Shown here in pieces: positions 8,912 through 18,535 of a stretch of DNA of 64,000 bases. The DNA is from Massilia soli. Its GTDB lineage: Bacteria > Pseudomonadota > Gammaproteobacteria > Burkholderiales > Burkholderiaceae_D. A program made the position numbers and the translations under genes. Positions within the stretch are counted from its first letter, which is position 1; each line of letters starts with the position of its first letter. The DNA is taken from positions 1 to 64,000 of the forward strand of contig NZ_JAFBIL020000003.1 of the NCBI RefSeq assembly GCF_016809835.1, given 5' to 3'. The notes under the pieces are model-generated. The model had not been told where the DNA came from. It searched no databases and saw nothing but the letters and a program-made list of their open reading frames with translations.

Positions 8912-11212
8912 TCAGAAGCGGTATTCGAGCGTTGCCGATACCGTGCGTGGATTACCGTAGAACGCGGTGAGGGTACCTTCGAAGCCCAGGGTAGGGAACA
9001 GGTAGCCGCCGGTCTTGTACTCTTTGTCGCCCAGGTTCTTGCCATGCAGGCCAGCGCGGATCTTGCCGTTGGTGCTGGTCCAGACGGCGCTGGCATCCCA
9101 CAGCTTGTACGATTCCTGGTCCAGCAGCGAGACGGTCTCGAACTGGTTGGTCGCGCCTTTGTAGGAGACATTTGCCGACAGGGTCAGGCGACCGCCGTGA
9201 CCCATGACAGGCATCGGCATGTCGTAGGCGCCGCGCAGGTTGGCCGAGTTCTTTGGCGTGTTCTGGAACACGCGGTTGGCCGCCTGGTTGACACCTGCAA
9301 CGACGAACTGGTCGTACTCTGCGTCGATGAAGCTGTACATGCCCGACAGCGTGAACTGGTCGGTGACACGTGCGTTCGCTTCCAGCTCGAAGCCGCGGAT
9401 CTTGGCCTTGCCGGCGTTGGTGGTGACGCCAGCGAAGCTGTCGTCCTTGCCGTCGCCGTTGGTGTCGATAGCCACCGAACCCGGGATCTGCACGTCTTTA
9501 TAGTCACTGTCGAACAGCGCGATGTTGGTCAGGAAGCGGTCATTGTTGAACGACGACTTCAGGCCCAGTTCGAGCGTGTCGATGGTTTCAGGAGCGTAGC
9601 CGGCACGCGCCTGGGCGACCGGCAGGCGGCCGCCAACGACGTTCATGCGCGGATCGAAACCGCCGCCCTTGAAGCCGCGTGCCCACGAACCATAGACGTT
9701 GTGCGCTTCGTTGACCTTGTAGGCCAGGCCGACTTTCGGCGTGAACTTCTTGTCTTCGCGTTCCAGTTCGCCGCGGGTGAAGTCGGTGTCGGTACGGAAC
9801 AGCACTGCGCCCGGGTTGCCGAGGGTTGGCGTACCGCTGAGGCCGAAGTAGATCTGGCGCAAGACATTCGCTTCGCGCTTGTCGACCGTGTAGCGGCCGC
9901 CGGCCGATACGCTCAACTGGTCACTGATCTCGTAGTTCGCATCGGCGAACACTGCCCACGCCTTGGTGTCGATGTCGCCCCGGGTGAAGGTCGAGGTAGG
10001 AACCGCGCCGTTCAGGACCGTGTCGAAGATGTTGAATGCGTTGGCGTCGATGTAGTACACGCCGGCTACGCCCTGCATCTTCTCGCCGGTATAGGTGACC
10101 TGGAATTCCTGGCTGAACTGCTTGTTCTTGTACAGCGCAGGCACGTGGAAGTCGGTGACCGCCAGCGAATCGAAGTCGATCGGCGCGTACGACTTGTCTT
10201 TGCGCGACGCGGTGACGGACTTGAAGGTCAGGGTATCGGAGATGTCCCACTCAACCAGCGCGGATACGCCGTGCGCCTTGACCTGCTGGTCGTGGCCGAG
10301 GGCCTGGGTCAGGTTGGCGCGGGTGTCGAACACGTTGCCGAGGATAGGCGCGGCGCTGGTGCGGCCGACGATCAGGCGGTGGCCGTTACGCGGGTTCGAA
10401 TCATCTTGCGTGGCGTCGCCCGACAGGCGGATGAACAGGTTGCTGGACGGCGTGAACTCGGCCGAGACGCGCGCCGCGGTCAGGTCCTTGTCGTAGTTGT
10501 CCTTGCCGGTGGTGAGGTTCTTGCCGAAGCCGTCGCGGGTGAACTTGGCGATCGACGCGCCGATGCGCGCGGTCTCGGACAGCGGGGTGCTGGCGGTAAT
10601 AACGCCGTCGAGCTGGCCGTGGTTGCCGATGGTGGTCTTCAGGCGCACATCGGTATTTGGCGCCAGTTTGCGGGTGACGTATTTGACTGCGCCGCCGATG
10701 GTGTTGCGGCCGTACAGCGTGCCCTGTGGGCCGCGCAGCACTTCGATGCGCTCGACGTCATAAATCTCAGCCACGGCGCCTTGCGGGCGGGCGAGGTAGA
10801 TGTCGTCGAGGTAGATGCCGACGCCAGCCTCGAAACCGGCCAGCGGATCTTGCTGGCCCACGCCGCGGATGAACGCGGTCAGGGTCGAGTTGGTGGCGCG
10901 CGACGCCTTCAAGGTGGTGTTCGGCAGCGAGAACGCGAGGGCGGTGATGTCCGGGATACCTTGCTTGGACAGCTGCTCGGCGCTGAAGGCGGTAACCGAC
11001 ACAGGCACGTCCTGCAGGGTCTCTTCGCGGCGGCGAGCCGTCACGACGACCTTGCCCATGTTGTCTTCGGTGGCGACATCAGCGGCCGTCGATTGCGGGG
11101 CGGCGGTCGGCGCGGTCTGCGCGTGTGCCATGCCCATGGCGCTGCCGGAAATGGCGAGCAGAGCAGCGGCGGAGCGGTTCAACAGTTTTAGTTTCTTTTT
11201 GGTAAGACGCAT
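8912..11212 (-). CDS. TonB-dependent outer-membrane receptor
   Basis: About 766 residues from the ATG at 11212; an in-frame TTG 17 codons upstream is the alternative. The signal peptide is MRLTKKKLKLLNRSAAALLAISGSAMGMAHA. Next come a likely TonB box/plug start (GKVVVTARRREETLQDVPVS), the plug domain (VERIEVLRGPQGTLYGRNTIGGAV) and a long beta-barrel ending TVSATLEYRF with the usual C-terminal aromatic residue. The signature VLRGPQGTLYGRNTIGG is typical of receptors for siderophores, vitamin B12-like or sugar/aromatic ligands. It is divergent from a LysR regulator that probably controls it. Ligand unknown. Confidence 0.92.
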   Translation of the reverse strand: MRLTKKKLKLLNRSAAALLAISGSAMGMAHAQTAPTAAPQSTAADVATEDNMGKVVVTARRREETLQDVPVSVTAFSAEQLSKQGIPDITALAFSLPNTTLKASRATNSTLTAFIRGVGQQDPLAGFEAGVGIYLDDIYLARPQGAVAEIYDVERIEVLRGPQGTLYGRNTIGGAVKYVTRKLAPNTDVRLKTTIGNHGQLDGVITASTPLSETARIGASIAKFTRDGFGKNLTTGKDNYDKDLTAARVSAEFTPSSNLFIRLSGDATQDDSNPRNGHRLIVGRTSAAPILGNVFDTRANLTQALGHDQQVKAHGVSALVEWDISDTLTFKSVTASRKDKSYAPIDFDSLAVTDFHVPALYKNKQFSQEFQVTYTGEKMQGVAGVYYIDANAFNIFDTVLNGAVPTSTFTRGDIDTKAWAVFADANYEISDQLSVSAGGRYTVDKREANVLRQIYFGLSGTPTLGNPGAVLFRTDTDFTRGELEREDKKFTPKVGLAYKVNEAHNVYGSWARGFKGGGFDPRMNVVGGRLPVAQARAGYAPETIDTLELGLKSSFNNDRFLTNIALFDSDYKDVQIPGSVAIDTNGDGKDDSFAGVTTNAGKAKIRGFELEANARVTDQFTLSGMYSFIDAEYDQFVVAGVNQAANRVFQNTPKNSANLRGAYDMPMPVMGHGGRLTLSANVSYKGATNQFETVSLLDQESYKLWDASAVWTSTNGKIRAGLHGKNLGDKEYKTGGYLFPTLGFEGTLTAFYGNPRTVSATLEYRF

Positions 11213-11315
11213 CTTGTGTCTCCTTCTTTTATTAGTGGTATGCGGGACAAAAATCGCACGCAACGGAGTGTGCCCCTATTTCGTGATGTCCGAAAGCTAT
11301 CAGCGCGCCCAACGG

Positions 11316-11333
11316 TTGTGCAAAATTGCACAA
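11316..11333. promoter_or_regulatory. Palindrome, candidate LysR operator (distal)
   Basis: TTGTGCAA-AA-TTGCACAA, 8-bp perfect arms around 2 nt, in the divergent gap between the TonB receptor and the LysR gene. A second palindrome with the same TGTGCA/TGCACA core lies at 11430. The form fits LysR-type binding sites; assignment to this regulator is inferred from position. Confidence 0.55.
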
Positions 11334-11429
11334 TGGCTCACCTCGCTAGGGCAGCGCACCTTAGCAGAGCAATTTATGGCCTGTATTGATGCAGATTTAT
11401 ATTTGATTTCAGGGGGATTGCCACGGCAA

Positions 11430-11445
11430 TGTGCAGTGGTGCACA
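11430..11445. promoter_or_regulatory. Palindrome, candidate LysR operator (proximal)
   Basis: TGTGCA-GTGG-TGCACA, 6-bp perfect arms, about 22 nt upstream of the LysR gene start. It shares its half-site with the palindrome at 11316. Its position would suit autorepression by the LysR protein. Confidence 0.5.
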
Positions 11446-11467
11446 ATATTGATCATGAATAAACCAT

Positions 11468-12415
11468 ATGCGTCCGATGAATAACCACACCCTGCCGGAG
11501 TGGACCGATCTGCGTTTCTTCCTGGAATTAGCGCGTGCCGGAACCTTGTCTGGAGCGTCGCGCCGGCTTGAGGTAGAACACACCACGGTCGCGCGGCGCA
11601 TCGACCGGCTCGAGGCGCAGCTGGGTACCACGCTGTTCGACCGCAGCCGCGAAGGGTATGAGCTGACCGAAAAGGGCCAGGCGTTGCTGCCGCACGCGGA
11701 GGCGATGGAAAGCGCGGCATTGGCCGCGGCCGAGCATCTGGACGGGAATGAGGTGTCGGTGCAGGGCGTCGTCAGGCTGGGCGTGCCCGAGCTGTTTGCG
11801 GTGCGGGTGGTGGCGCCGCTGATGGTGAAGATGCTGCAGTCGCATCCCGATCTGAGCGTGGATTTGCTGGTGCTGCCGCGCTTTGCCAACCTGGCCAATC
11901 GCGAGGCGGATCTGGGGGTGATGCTTGATCCGCCGACCACCGGACGCTACATGATTACGCGGCTGGCGACCTTCCGCATGCAGTTGTATGCGTCGCCTGC
12001 GTACTTGGCGAAGCATCCGCCGATTCGGTCGCAGGCCGATCTGGCGCCGCACGACTTTGTCGATTACGTGCAGGACCGGCTGGCGAGCCCGGAGCTGAGC
12101 TATCTGACCGAACTTGGATTTACGCCGCGGCGGAGACTATGCTGCACGGGTATGCCGGCGCAGATTGAAGCAGCGGCTGCGGGAATGGGGCTGATCATGG
12201 CGCCGCCGTATGCGGTGCCGGATGATGGGCGGCTGGTGCCGGTGCTCAGCGAGTTCCATGCGGAGCGGTCGTTCTGGCTGGCTGCGCCGACGGATCTCTA
12301 TCGTTTGCAGCGGGTGAGGGCAGTGTGGAATCTGCTACGCGAATATGCGGAGGCAAGGCCCTCGCTGTTTATGCAGACGAGCGAGCCGGTGCGACCGCTC
12401 CGGGTCGGGGCGTAA
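11468..12415 (+). CDS. LysR-family transcriptional regulator
   Basis: 315 residues. The N-terminal winged helix-turn-helix is clear: LRFFLELARAGTLSGASRRLEVEHTTVARRIDRLEAQLGTTLFDRSREGYELTEKG. The rest is the two-lobed effector-binding domain (VVRLGVPELFAVRVVAPLM, then PHDFVDYVQDRLASPEL). Divergent from the TonB-dependent receptor gene with two matching palindromes between them, so it probably regulates that receptor and itself. An ATG three codons downstream is an alternative start. Effector unknown. The 222 nt after this gene hold no recognised feature. Confidence 0.92.
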   Translation: MRPMNNHTLPEWTDLRFFLELARAGTLSGASRRLEVEHTTVARRIDRLEAQLGTTLFDRSREGYELTEKGQALLPHAEAMESAALAAAEHLDGNEVSVQGVVRLGVPELFAVRVVAPLMVKMLQSHPDLSVDLLVLPRFANLANREADLGVMLDPPTTGRYMITRLATFRMQLYASPAYLAKHPPIRSQADLAPHDFVDYVQDRLASPELSYLTELGFTPRRRLCCTGMPAQIEAAAAGMGLIMAPPYAVPDDGRLVPVLSEFHAERSFWLAAPTDLYRLQRVRAVWNLLREYAEARPSLFMQTSEPVRPLRVGA

Positions 12416-12637
12416 ATCGCGGCATACCAGTCACGAATGCACAATTACGCTTAAACAAATACTTCGTCCCGATCATCGTGAACACAATCGCTCGCGCACC
12501 ATCGCCTCGTTCTCGGCAGCAAAGTTGAGTTGCATCAGAAGTTTTCAAGAGCACCTCGGAAATAATCGTAAAGCGAAAAATCCGAAGGGGATCGTTGCTA
12601 CGAAGTGCGACATTCCCTGCCTTCTTGGGGAAATCAA

Positions 12638-13093
12638 ATGCCATTCGTCTACGCGAACGCTGGTGTACTCGTGGGAAAGCCAAAAGTTGGATCGAAGGAA
12701 TGCGTGGCATTAGTCCAGCATTACACGTCGGTGGGCCTCACGAGGACATGGGTAGCTGGCGAGAAGGTGCTAGGCAATCCACGCATCAAAATTGGTACGG
12801 CAATAGCAACGTTTCGCAATGGTCGGTACCTGAGCCACAAGTCCAACAATCATGCGGCTTTTTTTCTGCGACACGAGAATGGGGCCATCGTCGTTATCGA
12901 TCAATGGAAAGATGATCCGGCCCGTCCCGATGCCAAGCGCGATATCTCGGTGCGAACGATTCGACCGCGCGGTCGGGCATTTGCTGATGGCACGTGGCCA
13001 CATGAAAGTGACAACGCCGAGGCATTTTTCGTGATCGAGACCGGAGCATCAGCTAGCACGACAACAACGAAAGTTCCAAAGGTTCTGAAATGA
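12638..13093 (+). CDS. BPSL0067-family amidase-like protein (candidate antibacterial effector)
   Basis: About 151 residues from the ATG at 12638, which follows a TTGGGGA ribosome-binding site. GSKECVALVQHY carries the catalytic-type cysteine, and NNHAAFFLRHENGAIVVIDQW carries the histidine and downstream acidic/aromatic block of NlpC/P60-like peptidases of the BPSL0067 family. Members are related to type VI secreted peptidoglycan amidases. The stop overlaps the start of the next gene (ATGA), and that gene encodes an exported STY0301-type protein, the usual companion. No type VI secretion genes are in the window, so delivery is unknown. The pairing supports an effector-immunity reading; toxicity is inferred. 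Confidence 0.78.
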   Translation: MPFVYANAGVLVGKPKVGSKECVALVQHYTSVGLTRTWVAGEKVLGNPRIKIGTAIATFRNGRYLSHKSNNHAAFFLRHENGAIVVIDQWKDDPARPDAKRDISVRTIRPRGRAFADGTWPHESDNAEAFFVIETGASASTTTTKVPKVLK

Positions 13094-13551
13094 AGCGCCA
13101 TAACCGTCAAGTCGCGTTGCTAGTACTGATAGGTTTCGTCATGACCCCAATACTCGCAGCGGCCGCCAATCGACAGCGTATCGAATGCCCGCTGTTTATC
13201 CCTGAAAAAGACGTGGCTATCCCATCCGCACCGCCTGGATGGAAGGCGCTTGTCGGCGGCCCTGCGCATATCAATAGAATCGAACTAACCATGGGGGCGC
13301 CCGAACAGCGCGTAGTACTCAAACCGCAGAGGTTACCAAAAAACGGGAAATGGCTAGGCGATCAGTGGACCGAGTTGAAAGCGTCCCGGCAACCCGACGA
13401 GGATGGTGTGTGGATGTCATGCGTATACGGCTCTTCCGGAAATTTCGCACTGAGCCGGCGGCTGGATGACAATGTAGAGCAATGCAAGGCTATTTATCGG
13501 TTGGACACGCACGGCCACAACCAGTCCGTTGAGATAATGTGCACATGGTAG
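13090..13551 (+). CDS. STY0301-family exported protein (candidate immunity protein)
   Basis: 153 residues with a signal peptide (MKRHNRQVALLVLIGFVMTPILAAAANRQ). The mature part contains IECPLFIPEKDVAIPSAPPGWKAL and ends VWMSCVYGSSGNFALSRRLDDNVEQCKAIY, the cysteine-containing pattern of STY0301-type periplasmic proteins. It overlaps the BPSL0067 gene by 4 nt. A periplasmic location is where an inhibitor of a peptidoglycan amidase would be needed. Function inferred from this pairing. Confidence 0.75.
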   Translation: MKRHNRQVALLVLIGFVMTPILAAAANRQRIECPLFIPEKDVAIPSAPPGWKALVGGPAHINRIELTMGAPEQRVVLKPQRLPKNGKWLGDQWTELKASRQPDEDGVWMSCVYGSSGNFALSRRLDDNVEQCKAIYRLDTHGHNQSVEIMCTW

Positions 13552-13557
13552 CGTCAC

Positions 13558-14700
13558 CTATTCTCGGCTTTTTCTAAATGGATTGCGCTCGTTGAGTTCG
13601 TCAATGTAGCTTTCGATCCCGCCGCTTTCCCGTTCCAGGAATCGTTCGATCGCATCGGCGAACGCCGGATGTTCAAGCCAGTGCGCGGACCACGTCTTGG
13701 TCGGCAAAAAACCGCGTGCCATTTTGTGCTCGCCCTGCGCGCCGCCTTCGAACACGGCGATTTTCTGCTCGATGCAAAACTCAAGCGGCTGGTAGTAGGC
13801 AGTTTCAAAATGCAGGCAGGCGATATGTTCCAGCTCGCCCCAATAGCGGCCGAACAGCGTGTCTTCGTTGTGGATGACCATTGACGATGCCACCGGCTGG
13901 CCGTCGCGCTCGGCGATCACGAGCAGGATATTTTCCGGCATCGTGCGGCCGATGCGCAGGAAGAAATCGAGATTCAGATATGGCGTCGAATGGTGATCGC
14001 GGTAGGTGTGGCGGTAGCAGCGGTTGAACAGCTGCCAGTCGGCTTCGGTCGCATCCGCGCCGCGCACGCGCCGCAGCACCACGCCTGCCTCCTTCACCTT
14101 GCGCCGTTCAGCGTTGATGTTCTTGCGCTTCTTGCGTTCCAGCGTGGCGAGGAATTCATCGAAATTGCGGTAGCCGGGATTCAGCCAATGGAACTGTACG
14201 CCACTGCGCAGCATATAGCCCGATTCACCCAGCTGCTTTGCTTCTTCCTCCGGCGGATACAGGATATGGGTCGACGACACGCCGGACGCTTGCTGCGTCG
14301 CGCGCAGGATGTCGATCAGCGCAGCACGCGCAGGCGCGTCCACCGCCATCATGCGTGGACCGGTCACCGGCGTGAATGGAATCGCCGACAGCAGCTTTGG
14401 ATAGTATTCGAACCCGTTACGGTGGTACGCGTCTGCCCAGGCCCAGTCGAACACATATTCGCCATACGAGTGCGATTTGACGTACAGCGGCATCGCGGCC
14501 GCCAGTGCCTCGCCGTCGTACAGCACGATGAACTGCGGCTGCCAGCCGGTTTCCTCGCTGGCGCTGCCCGATTCGTGCAGCGCGTGCAGGAAGGCGTACG
14601 ACAGGAAGGGGTTGGGCTTGTCCTGGCGCGCGACGAGGGCATCCCATATTGGCTGGCCGATCTCGGCCAGGGAAGAAACGATATGCGTGCGATAATTCAT
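13558..14700 (-). CDS. FemAB-like/GNAT-family acyltransferase (PF04339 type)
   Basis: 380 residues. The start SSLAEIGQPIWDALVARQDKPNPFLSYAFLHALHESGSA and the block YVFDWAWADAYHRNGFEYYPKLLSAIPFTPVTGPRM are characteristic of the large PF04339 family, described as peptidoglycan biosynthesis/recognition or GNAT-like. The second half (MVIHNEDTLFGRYWGELEHIACLHFETAYYQPLEFCI and KMARGFLPTKTWSAHWLEHPAFADAI) matches the second GNAT fold. Single gene between a convergent STY0301 gene and the divergent nadE. Substrate not known to me. Confidence 0.85.
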   Translation of the reverse strand: MNYRTHIVSSLAEIGQPIWDALVARQDKPNPFLSYAFLHALHESGSASEETGWQPQFIVLYDGEALAAAMPLYVKSHSYGEYVFDWAWADAYHRNGFEYYPKLLSAIPFTPVTGPRMMAVDAPARAALIDILRATQQASGVSSTHILYPPEEEAKQLGESGYMLRSGVQFHWLNPGYRNFDEFLATLERKKRKNINAERRKVKEAGVVLRRVRGADATEADWQLFNRCYRHTYRDHHSTPYLNLDFFLRIGRTMPENILLVIAERDGQPVASSMVIHNEDTLFGRYWGELEHIACLHFETAYYQPLEFCIEQKIAVFEGGAQGEHKMARGFLPTKTWSAHWLEHPAFADAIERFLERESGGIESYIDELNERNPFRKSRE

Positions 14701-14735
14701 TTATATAAAACCACTCGTATTTTTGCGCGGAAGTC

Positions 14736-16787
14736 ATGAAGAATAACTTTTTCAACCTTTACTCGCACGATTTCGCGCGCGTTGCCGTCGCGACTCCCCG
14801 TTGCAAGGTCGCCGACCCGGTCTTTAATGCCGCCGAAACGATCCGCCTTGCGCAGGAAGCCGCGCGCCAGGGTGCAGTGCTGGTCGCTTTCCCTGAACTT
14901 GGCTTGTCGGCTTATACCTGCGATGACTTGTTCCAGCAGCGCGCGCTTCTTGATGCTTGCGAAGTGGCGCTAAAAGACGTCGTCTCGGCATCTGCCACAC
15001 TGTCAGCCGCCATTATCGTCGGTTTGCCGCTGCGCGTTGGCCACCAGCTGTTTAATTGCGGTGTCGTCGTCGCCGGCGGGCGTGTACTGGGAGCGGTTCC
15101 GAAGAGCTTCCTGCCCAATTACGGCGAGTTTTACGAAGCGCGGCAGTTCAGCCCCGCCGATTGCGCATCGACCACGACGGTGGACCTGTTCGGCGAGAGC
15201 GTGCCGTTTGGCGCCGAATTGCTGTTTGAGGTCGCCAATCTTCCGCTGCTGCGCTTCCACGTCGAGATTTGCGAGGACGTGTGGGTGCCGGTGCCGCCGT
15301 CGTCTTTCGCGGCGTTGGCCGGGGCGACGGTTCTCGTCAATCTGTCGGCCTCGAATGTGGTCGTCGGCAAGAGCGGGTATCGCCATCAGCTGGTCAGCCA
15401 GCAGTCGGCGCGCTGCCTTGCCGCCTACCTTTACACCTCGGCGGGACTGGGCGAATCATCCACCGACATGGCGTGGGATGGCCAGGCGCTCATCTACGAA
15501 AAAGGCGAGTTGCTGGCCGAGGCCGAGCGATTCAGCGATGCGTCGCACATCGTCTACGGCGACATCGACCTTGAGCGATTGTCGCGCGAGCGCTTCCACA
15601 CCACCACCTTCGGGCATTCCGTGCGCCGGCATGCCGCCGAGGTGTCCAAGTTCCGCGTGATCCGATTCGAGCTGGACGTGCCGCGCGAAGGCGATCTGCC
15701 GCTGGCGCGTACCATTGAACGTTTCCCGTACGTGCCTGCCGATCCTGCGCGCCGCGACGAGCGCTGCACCGAGGTCTACAACATCCAGGTGCAGGCATTG
15801 GTCCAGCGCCTGTCGTCGAGCGGCATTTCAAAGGTGGTGATCGGCGTATCGGGCGGGCTTGATTCGACCCATGCGCTGCTGGTCTGCGCCAAGGCGATGG
15901 ATCGCCTGAACTTGCCTCGCTCGAACATCCTGGCCTACACGATGCCGGGCTTTGCAACCAGCGAACGCACCCTGAAGCAGGCGAAAGACCTGATGACCGC
16001 GGTCGGCTGCGCGGCAAAAGAAATTGATATCCGTCCAAGCTGCATCCAGATGCTGAAGGACCTCGGCCACCCTTATGCCGAAGGAAAAGAAGAGTACGAC
16101 GTTACCTTCGAAAATGTCCAGGCCGGCGAACGCACGAGCCATTTGTTCCGCCTGGCGAACTTCAACAATGCCATCGTCATCGGCACGGGCGACCTGAGCG
16201 AGTTGGCGCTGGGCTGGTGCACCTACGGCGTGGGCGACCATATGTCGCACTACAACGTGAACGCTAGCGTGCCGAAAACCCTGATCACGCACCTGGTCCG
16301 CTGGGTGGCGGACTCGGGCGCGATCGGGACCGGCGGCTCGGACGTGCTGATCAATATTCTCGACACCGAGATCAGCCCCGAGCTGGTTCCGGGCAAGGCG
16401 GGCGACACCAAGCCTGCACAAAGCACCGAGCGCGTGATCGGCCCGTACGAGATGCAGGACTTCAATCTGTACTACATCCTGCGTTACGGGTTCGCGCCGT
16501 CGAAGGTGGCGTTCCTGTCGTACTCGGCGTGGAGCAAGCGCGACGCCGGCGTGTGGCCGGACGCGCCGCATGCAAGCCGCAATGAATATGCCTTGCCAGA
16601 AATTAAGCGCGTTCTGGGCATCTTCCTGCATCGATTCTTCAAGACCAGCCAGTTCAAGCGCTCGTGCGTGCCGAACGGGCCAAAAGTCGGTAACGGCGGT
16701 TCGCTGTCACCGCGTGGCGACTGGCGTGCGCCGAGCGATTCCGAGGCCACGGTCTGGATGAATGACCTGGTCAATATTCCAGACTGA
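14736..16787 (+). CDS. nadE: Glutamine-dependent NAD(+) synthetase
   Basis: 683 residues, the length of the two-domain glutamine-dependent enzyme. The N-terminal nitrilase-type glutaminase has its Glu-Lys-Cys triad in FPELG (E54), [12 protein letters not shown] (K123) and EICEDVW (C179). The synthetase domain carries the ATP-pyrophosphatase P-loop SGGLDS at 372-377, and [16 protein letters not shown] further on. It amidates deamido-NAD to NAD using glutamine-derived ammonia. Divergent from the acyltransferase gene with a 35-nt gap. Confidence 0.97.
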   Translation: MKNNFFNLYSHDFARVAVATPRCKVADPVFNAAETIRLAQEAARQGAVLVAFPELGLSAYTCDDLFQQRALLDACEVALKDVVSASATLSAAIIVGLPLRVGHQLFNCGVVVAGGRVLGAVPKSFLPNYGEFYEARQFSPADCASTTTVDLFGESVPFGAELLFEVANLPLLRFHVEICEDVWVPVPPSSFAALAGATVLVNLSASNVVVGKSGYRHQLVSQQSARCLAAYLYTSAGLGESSTDMAWDGQALIYEKGELLAEAERFSDASHIVYGDIDLERLSRERFHTTTFGHSVRRHAAEVSKFRVIRFELDVPREGDLPLARTIERFPYVPADPARRDERCTEVYNIQVQALVQRLSSSGISKVVIGVSGGLDSTHALLVCAKAMDRLNLPRSNILAYTMPGFATSERTLKQAKDLMTAVGCAAKEIDIRPSCIQMLKDLGHPYAEGKEEYDVTFENVQAGERTSHLFRLANFNNAIVIGTGDLSELALGWCTYGVGDHMSHYNVNASVPKTLITHLVRWVADSGAIGTGGSDVLINILDTEISPELVPGKAGDTKPAQSTERVIGPYEMQDFNLYYILRYGFAPSKVAFLSYSAWSKRDAGVWPDAPHASRNEYALPEIKRVLGIFLHRFFKTSQFKRSCVPNGPKVGNGGSLSPRGDWRAPSDSEATVWMNDLVNIPD

Positions 16788-16895
16788 GTCGAATATTATT
16801 TATACCATTCTTGATGCAGCTTAAGTGAGGATGGCGACTCCGGCGCGGTTCGGCGATACAGTGGGCGTTACTGCCGCAGCTGTGAAGGAATCGCC

Positions 16896-17618
16896 ATGGA
16901 ACGAACCGCGCTTGTCACCGGGGGCACCCGGGGCATAGGCCAAGCAATCACACTTGCTCTGCACGCGGCTGGCCACCGCGTTGCTGCCATCTACCAAAGC
17001 AATACAGATGCCGCCCGCGCCTTTTCTGATGTGCACGGCATTCCTGTTTTCCAGTGGGATGTGTCCGACTTTGAAGCGTGCCGCAACGGCATCAACAAGG
17101 TTGCTGAAAAACTCGGTCCGGTCGACATCCTGGTCAATAACGCGGGCATCACCAGCGATGCCATGCTGCACCGCATGTCGCCGGAGCAGTGGTGGCGAGT
17201 TATCCATACCAACCTGGGTTCGATGTTCAACATGTCGCGCCACGTCATCGACGGCATGCGCGAGCGTCGCTTTGGCCGCATCGTCAATATCAGCTCCATC
17301 AACGGACAGAAGGGCCAGCTCGGGCAGGCCAACTATGCGGCGGCCAAGGCAGGCATCCTCGGATTCACCAAGGCCCTGGCACTGGAGAGCGCTCGCAAGA
17401 ATGTCACTGTCAACGCAATCGCTCCCGGGTATTGTGATACTGCAATGGTTGCGGAAGTGCCGCCAGATGTGCTGAAATCGATCATCGACACGATACCCGT
17501 GGGGCGCCTGGGAACCCCGGCCGATGTAGCGCGCATGGTCGCGTTTCTTTCTGAGGATGCTGCTGGGTTCATTACAGGCGCCACGTTCAATGTCAATGGC
17601 GGCCAGTACATGGCGTAG
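16896..17618 (+). CDS. phaB: Acetoacetyl-CoA reductase (PhaB-type SDR)
   Basis: 240 residues. Short-chain dehydrogenase with cofactor loop TGGTRGIG at 8-15, NNAG at 81-84, and catalytic S134, Y147 and K151 in NISSINGQKGQLGQANYAAAK. The stretch INGQKGQLGQANY and the ending FNVNGGQYMA are typical of PhaB, the NADPH-dependent reductase that makes (R)-3-hydroxybutyryl-CoA for polyhydroxybutyrate. A GAAGGA ribosome-binding site precedes the ATG. No other pha genes are nearby. A FabG role is the alternative, but the PhaB motifs are strong. Confidence 0.88.
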   Translation: MERTALVTGGTRGIGQAITLALHAAGHRVAAIYQSNTDAARAFSDVHGIPVFQWDVSDFEACRNGINKVAEKLGPVDILVNNAGITSDAMLHRMSPEQWWRVIHTNLGSMFNMSRHVIDGMRERRFGRIVNISSINGQKGQLGQANYAAAKAGILGFTKALALESARKNVTVNAIAPGYCDTAMVAEVPPDVLKSIIDTIPVGRLGTPADVARMVAFLSEDAAGFITGATFNVNGGQYMA

Positions 17619-17629
17619 GGGGAGGGGAG

Positions 17630-18040
17630 ATGGATGAATTTGCGTGGGCTCCAGAGATGGAGCTGGGCAATCCAGCGCTCGATGAAGCGCACAAAGCCCT
17701 GTTTGCGGAGATGATGCGCTTGTACACGGCACCGGACAGCGAACTGGCCGAAGGCTTGCCGCAGTTGTGCGACAAGCTCGAACGTGACTTTCGCGAAGAA
17801 GAAGACCTGATGGAGGCGCTGGACCGGCCGGACGTCAAAGAACACAGGGAGCAGCATGCGCGCGTGCTTAGCGCCTTGCACCATGTCGAGGTTGGCGAGC
17901 CCGCGGAGGCGCGCGAGGCGCTGATGCTGTTGCCGCAGTGGTTCCAGCAGCATCTGGCGACGATGGACCGGGCGCTGGCGGCGGATTTGCATCAGGCTGG
18001 CCAGTCGCGGCAAAAGCGTGGAGGCTACGCAACCTTGTAG
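17630..18040 (+). CDS. Hemerythrin-like protein with one altered iron ligand
   Basis: 136 residues, a four-helix hemerythrin domain. Expected di-iron ligands are H21 (DEAHK), E57, H72 and H76 (KEHREQH), H108 and D113 (QQHLATMD). The second-helix histidine that normally precedes FxxEE is aspartate D53 (ERDFREEEDLM). The iron centre may thus be altered or the protein repurposed for oxygen/iron sensing. It lies 11 nt downstream of phaB and is probably cotranscribed. The family call is firm; oxygen binding is not assured. Confidence 0.85.
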   Translation: MDEFAWAPEMELGNPALDEAHKALFAEMMRLYTAPDSELAEGLPQLCDKLERDFREEEDLMEALDRPDVKEHREQHARVLSALHHVEVGEPAEAREALMLLPQWFQQHLATMDRALAADLHQAGQSRQKRGGYATL

Positions 18041-18070
18041 AAAGCACCACGGGACACGCTCGTCGTTTAA

Positions 18071-18442
<372 letters not shown>

Positions 18443-18535
18443 GGTGCGAAGGGAGTGCGGCGTATTGCGCCGCGCTTTCAAGCGCTCGATCCACGATCCA
18501 CACCCTTGTCCGGACACCTGCGTCCCGGGTACCGC

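Noticed and set aside
8780-11191. Long open frame on + opposite the TonB receptor
   Set aside because: Antisense shadow with no domain; the receptor on the minus strand explains the region.
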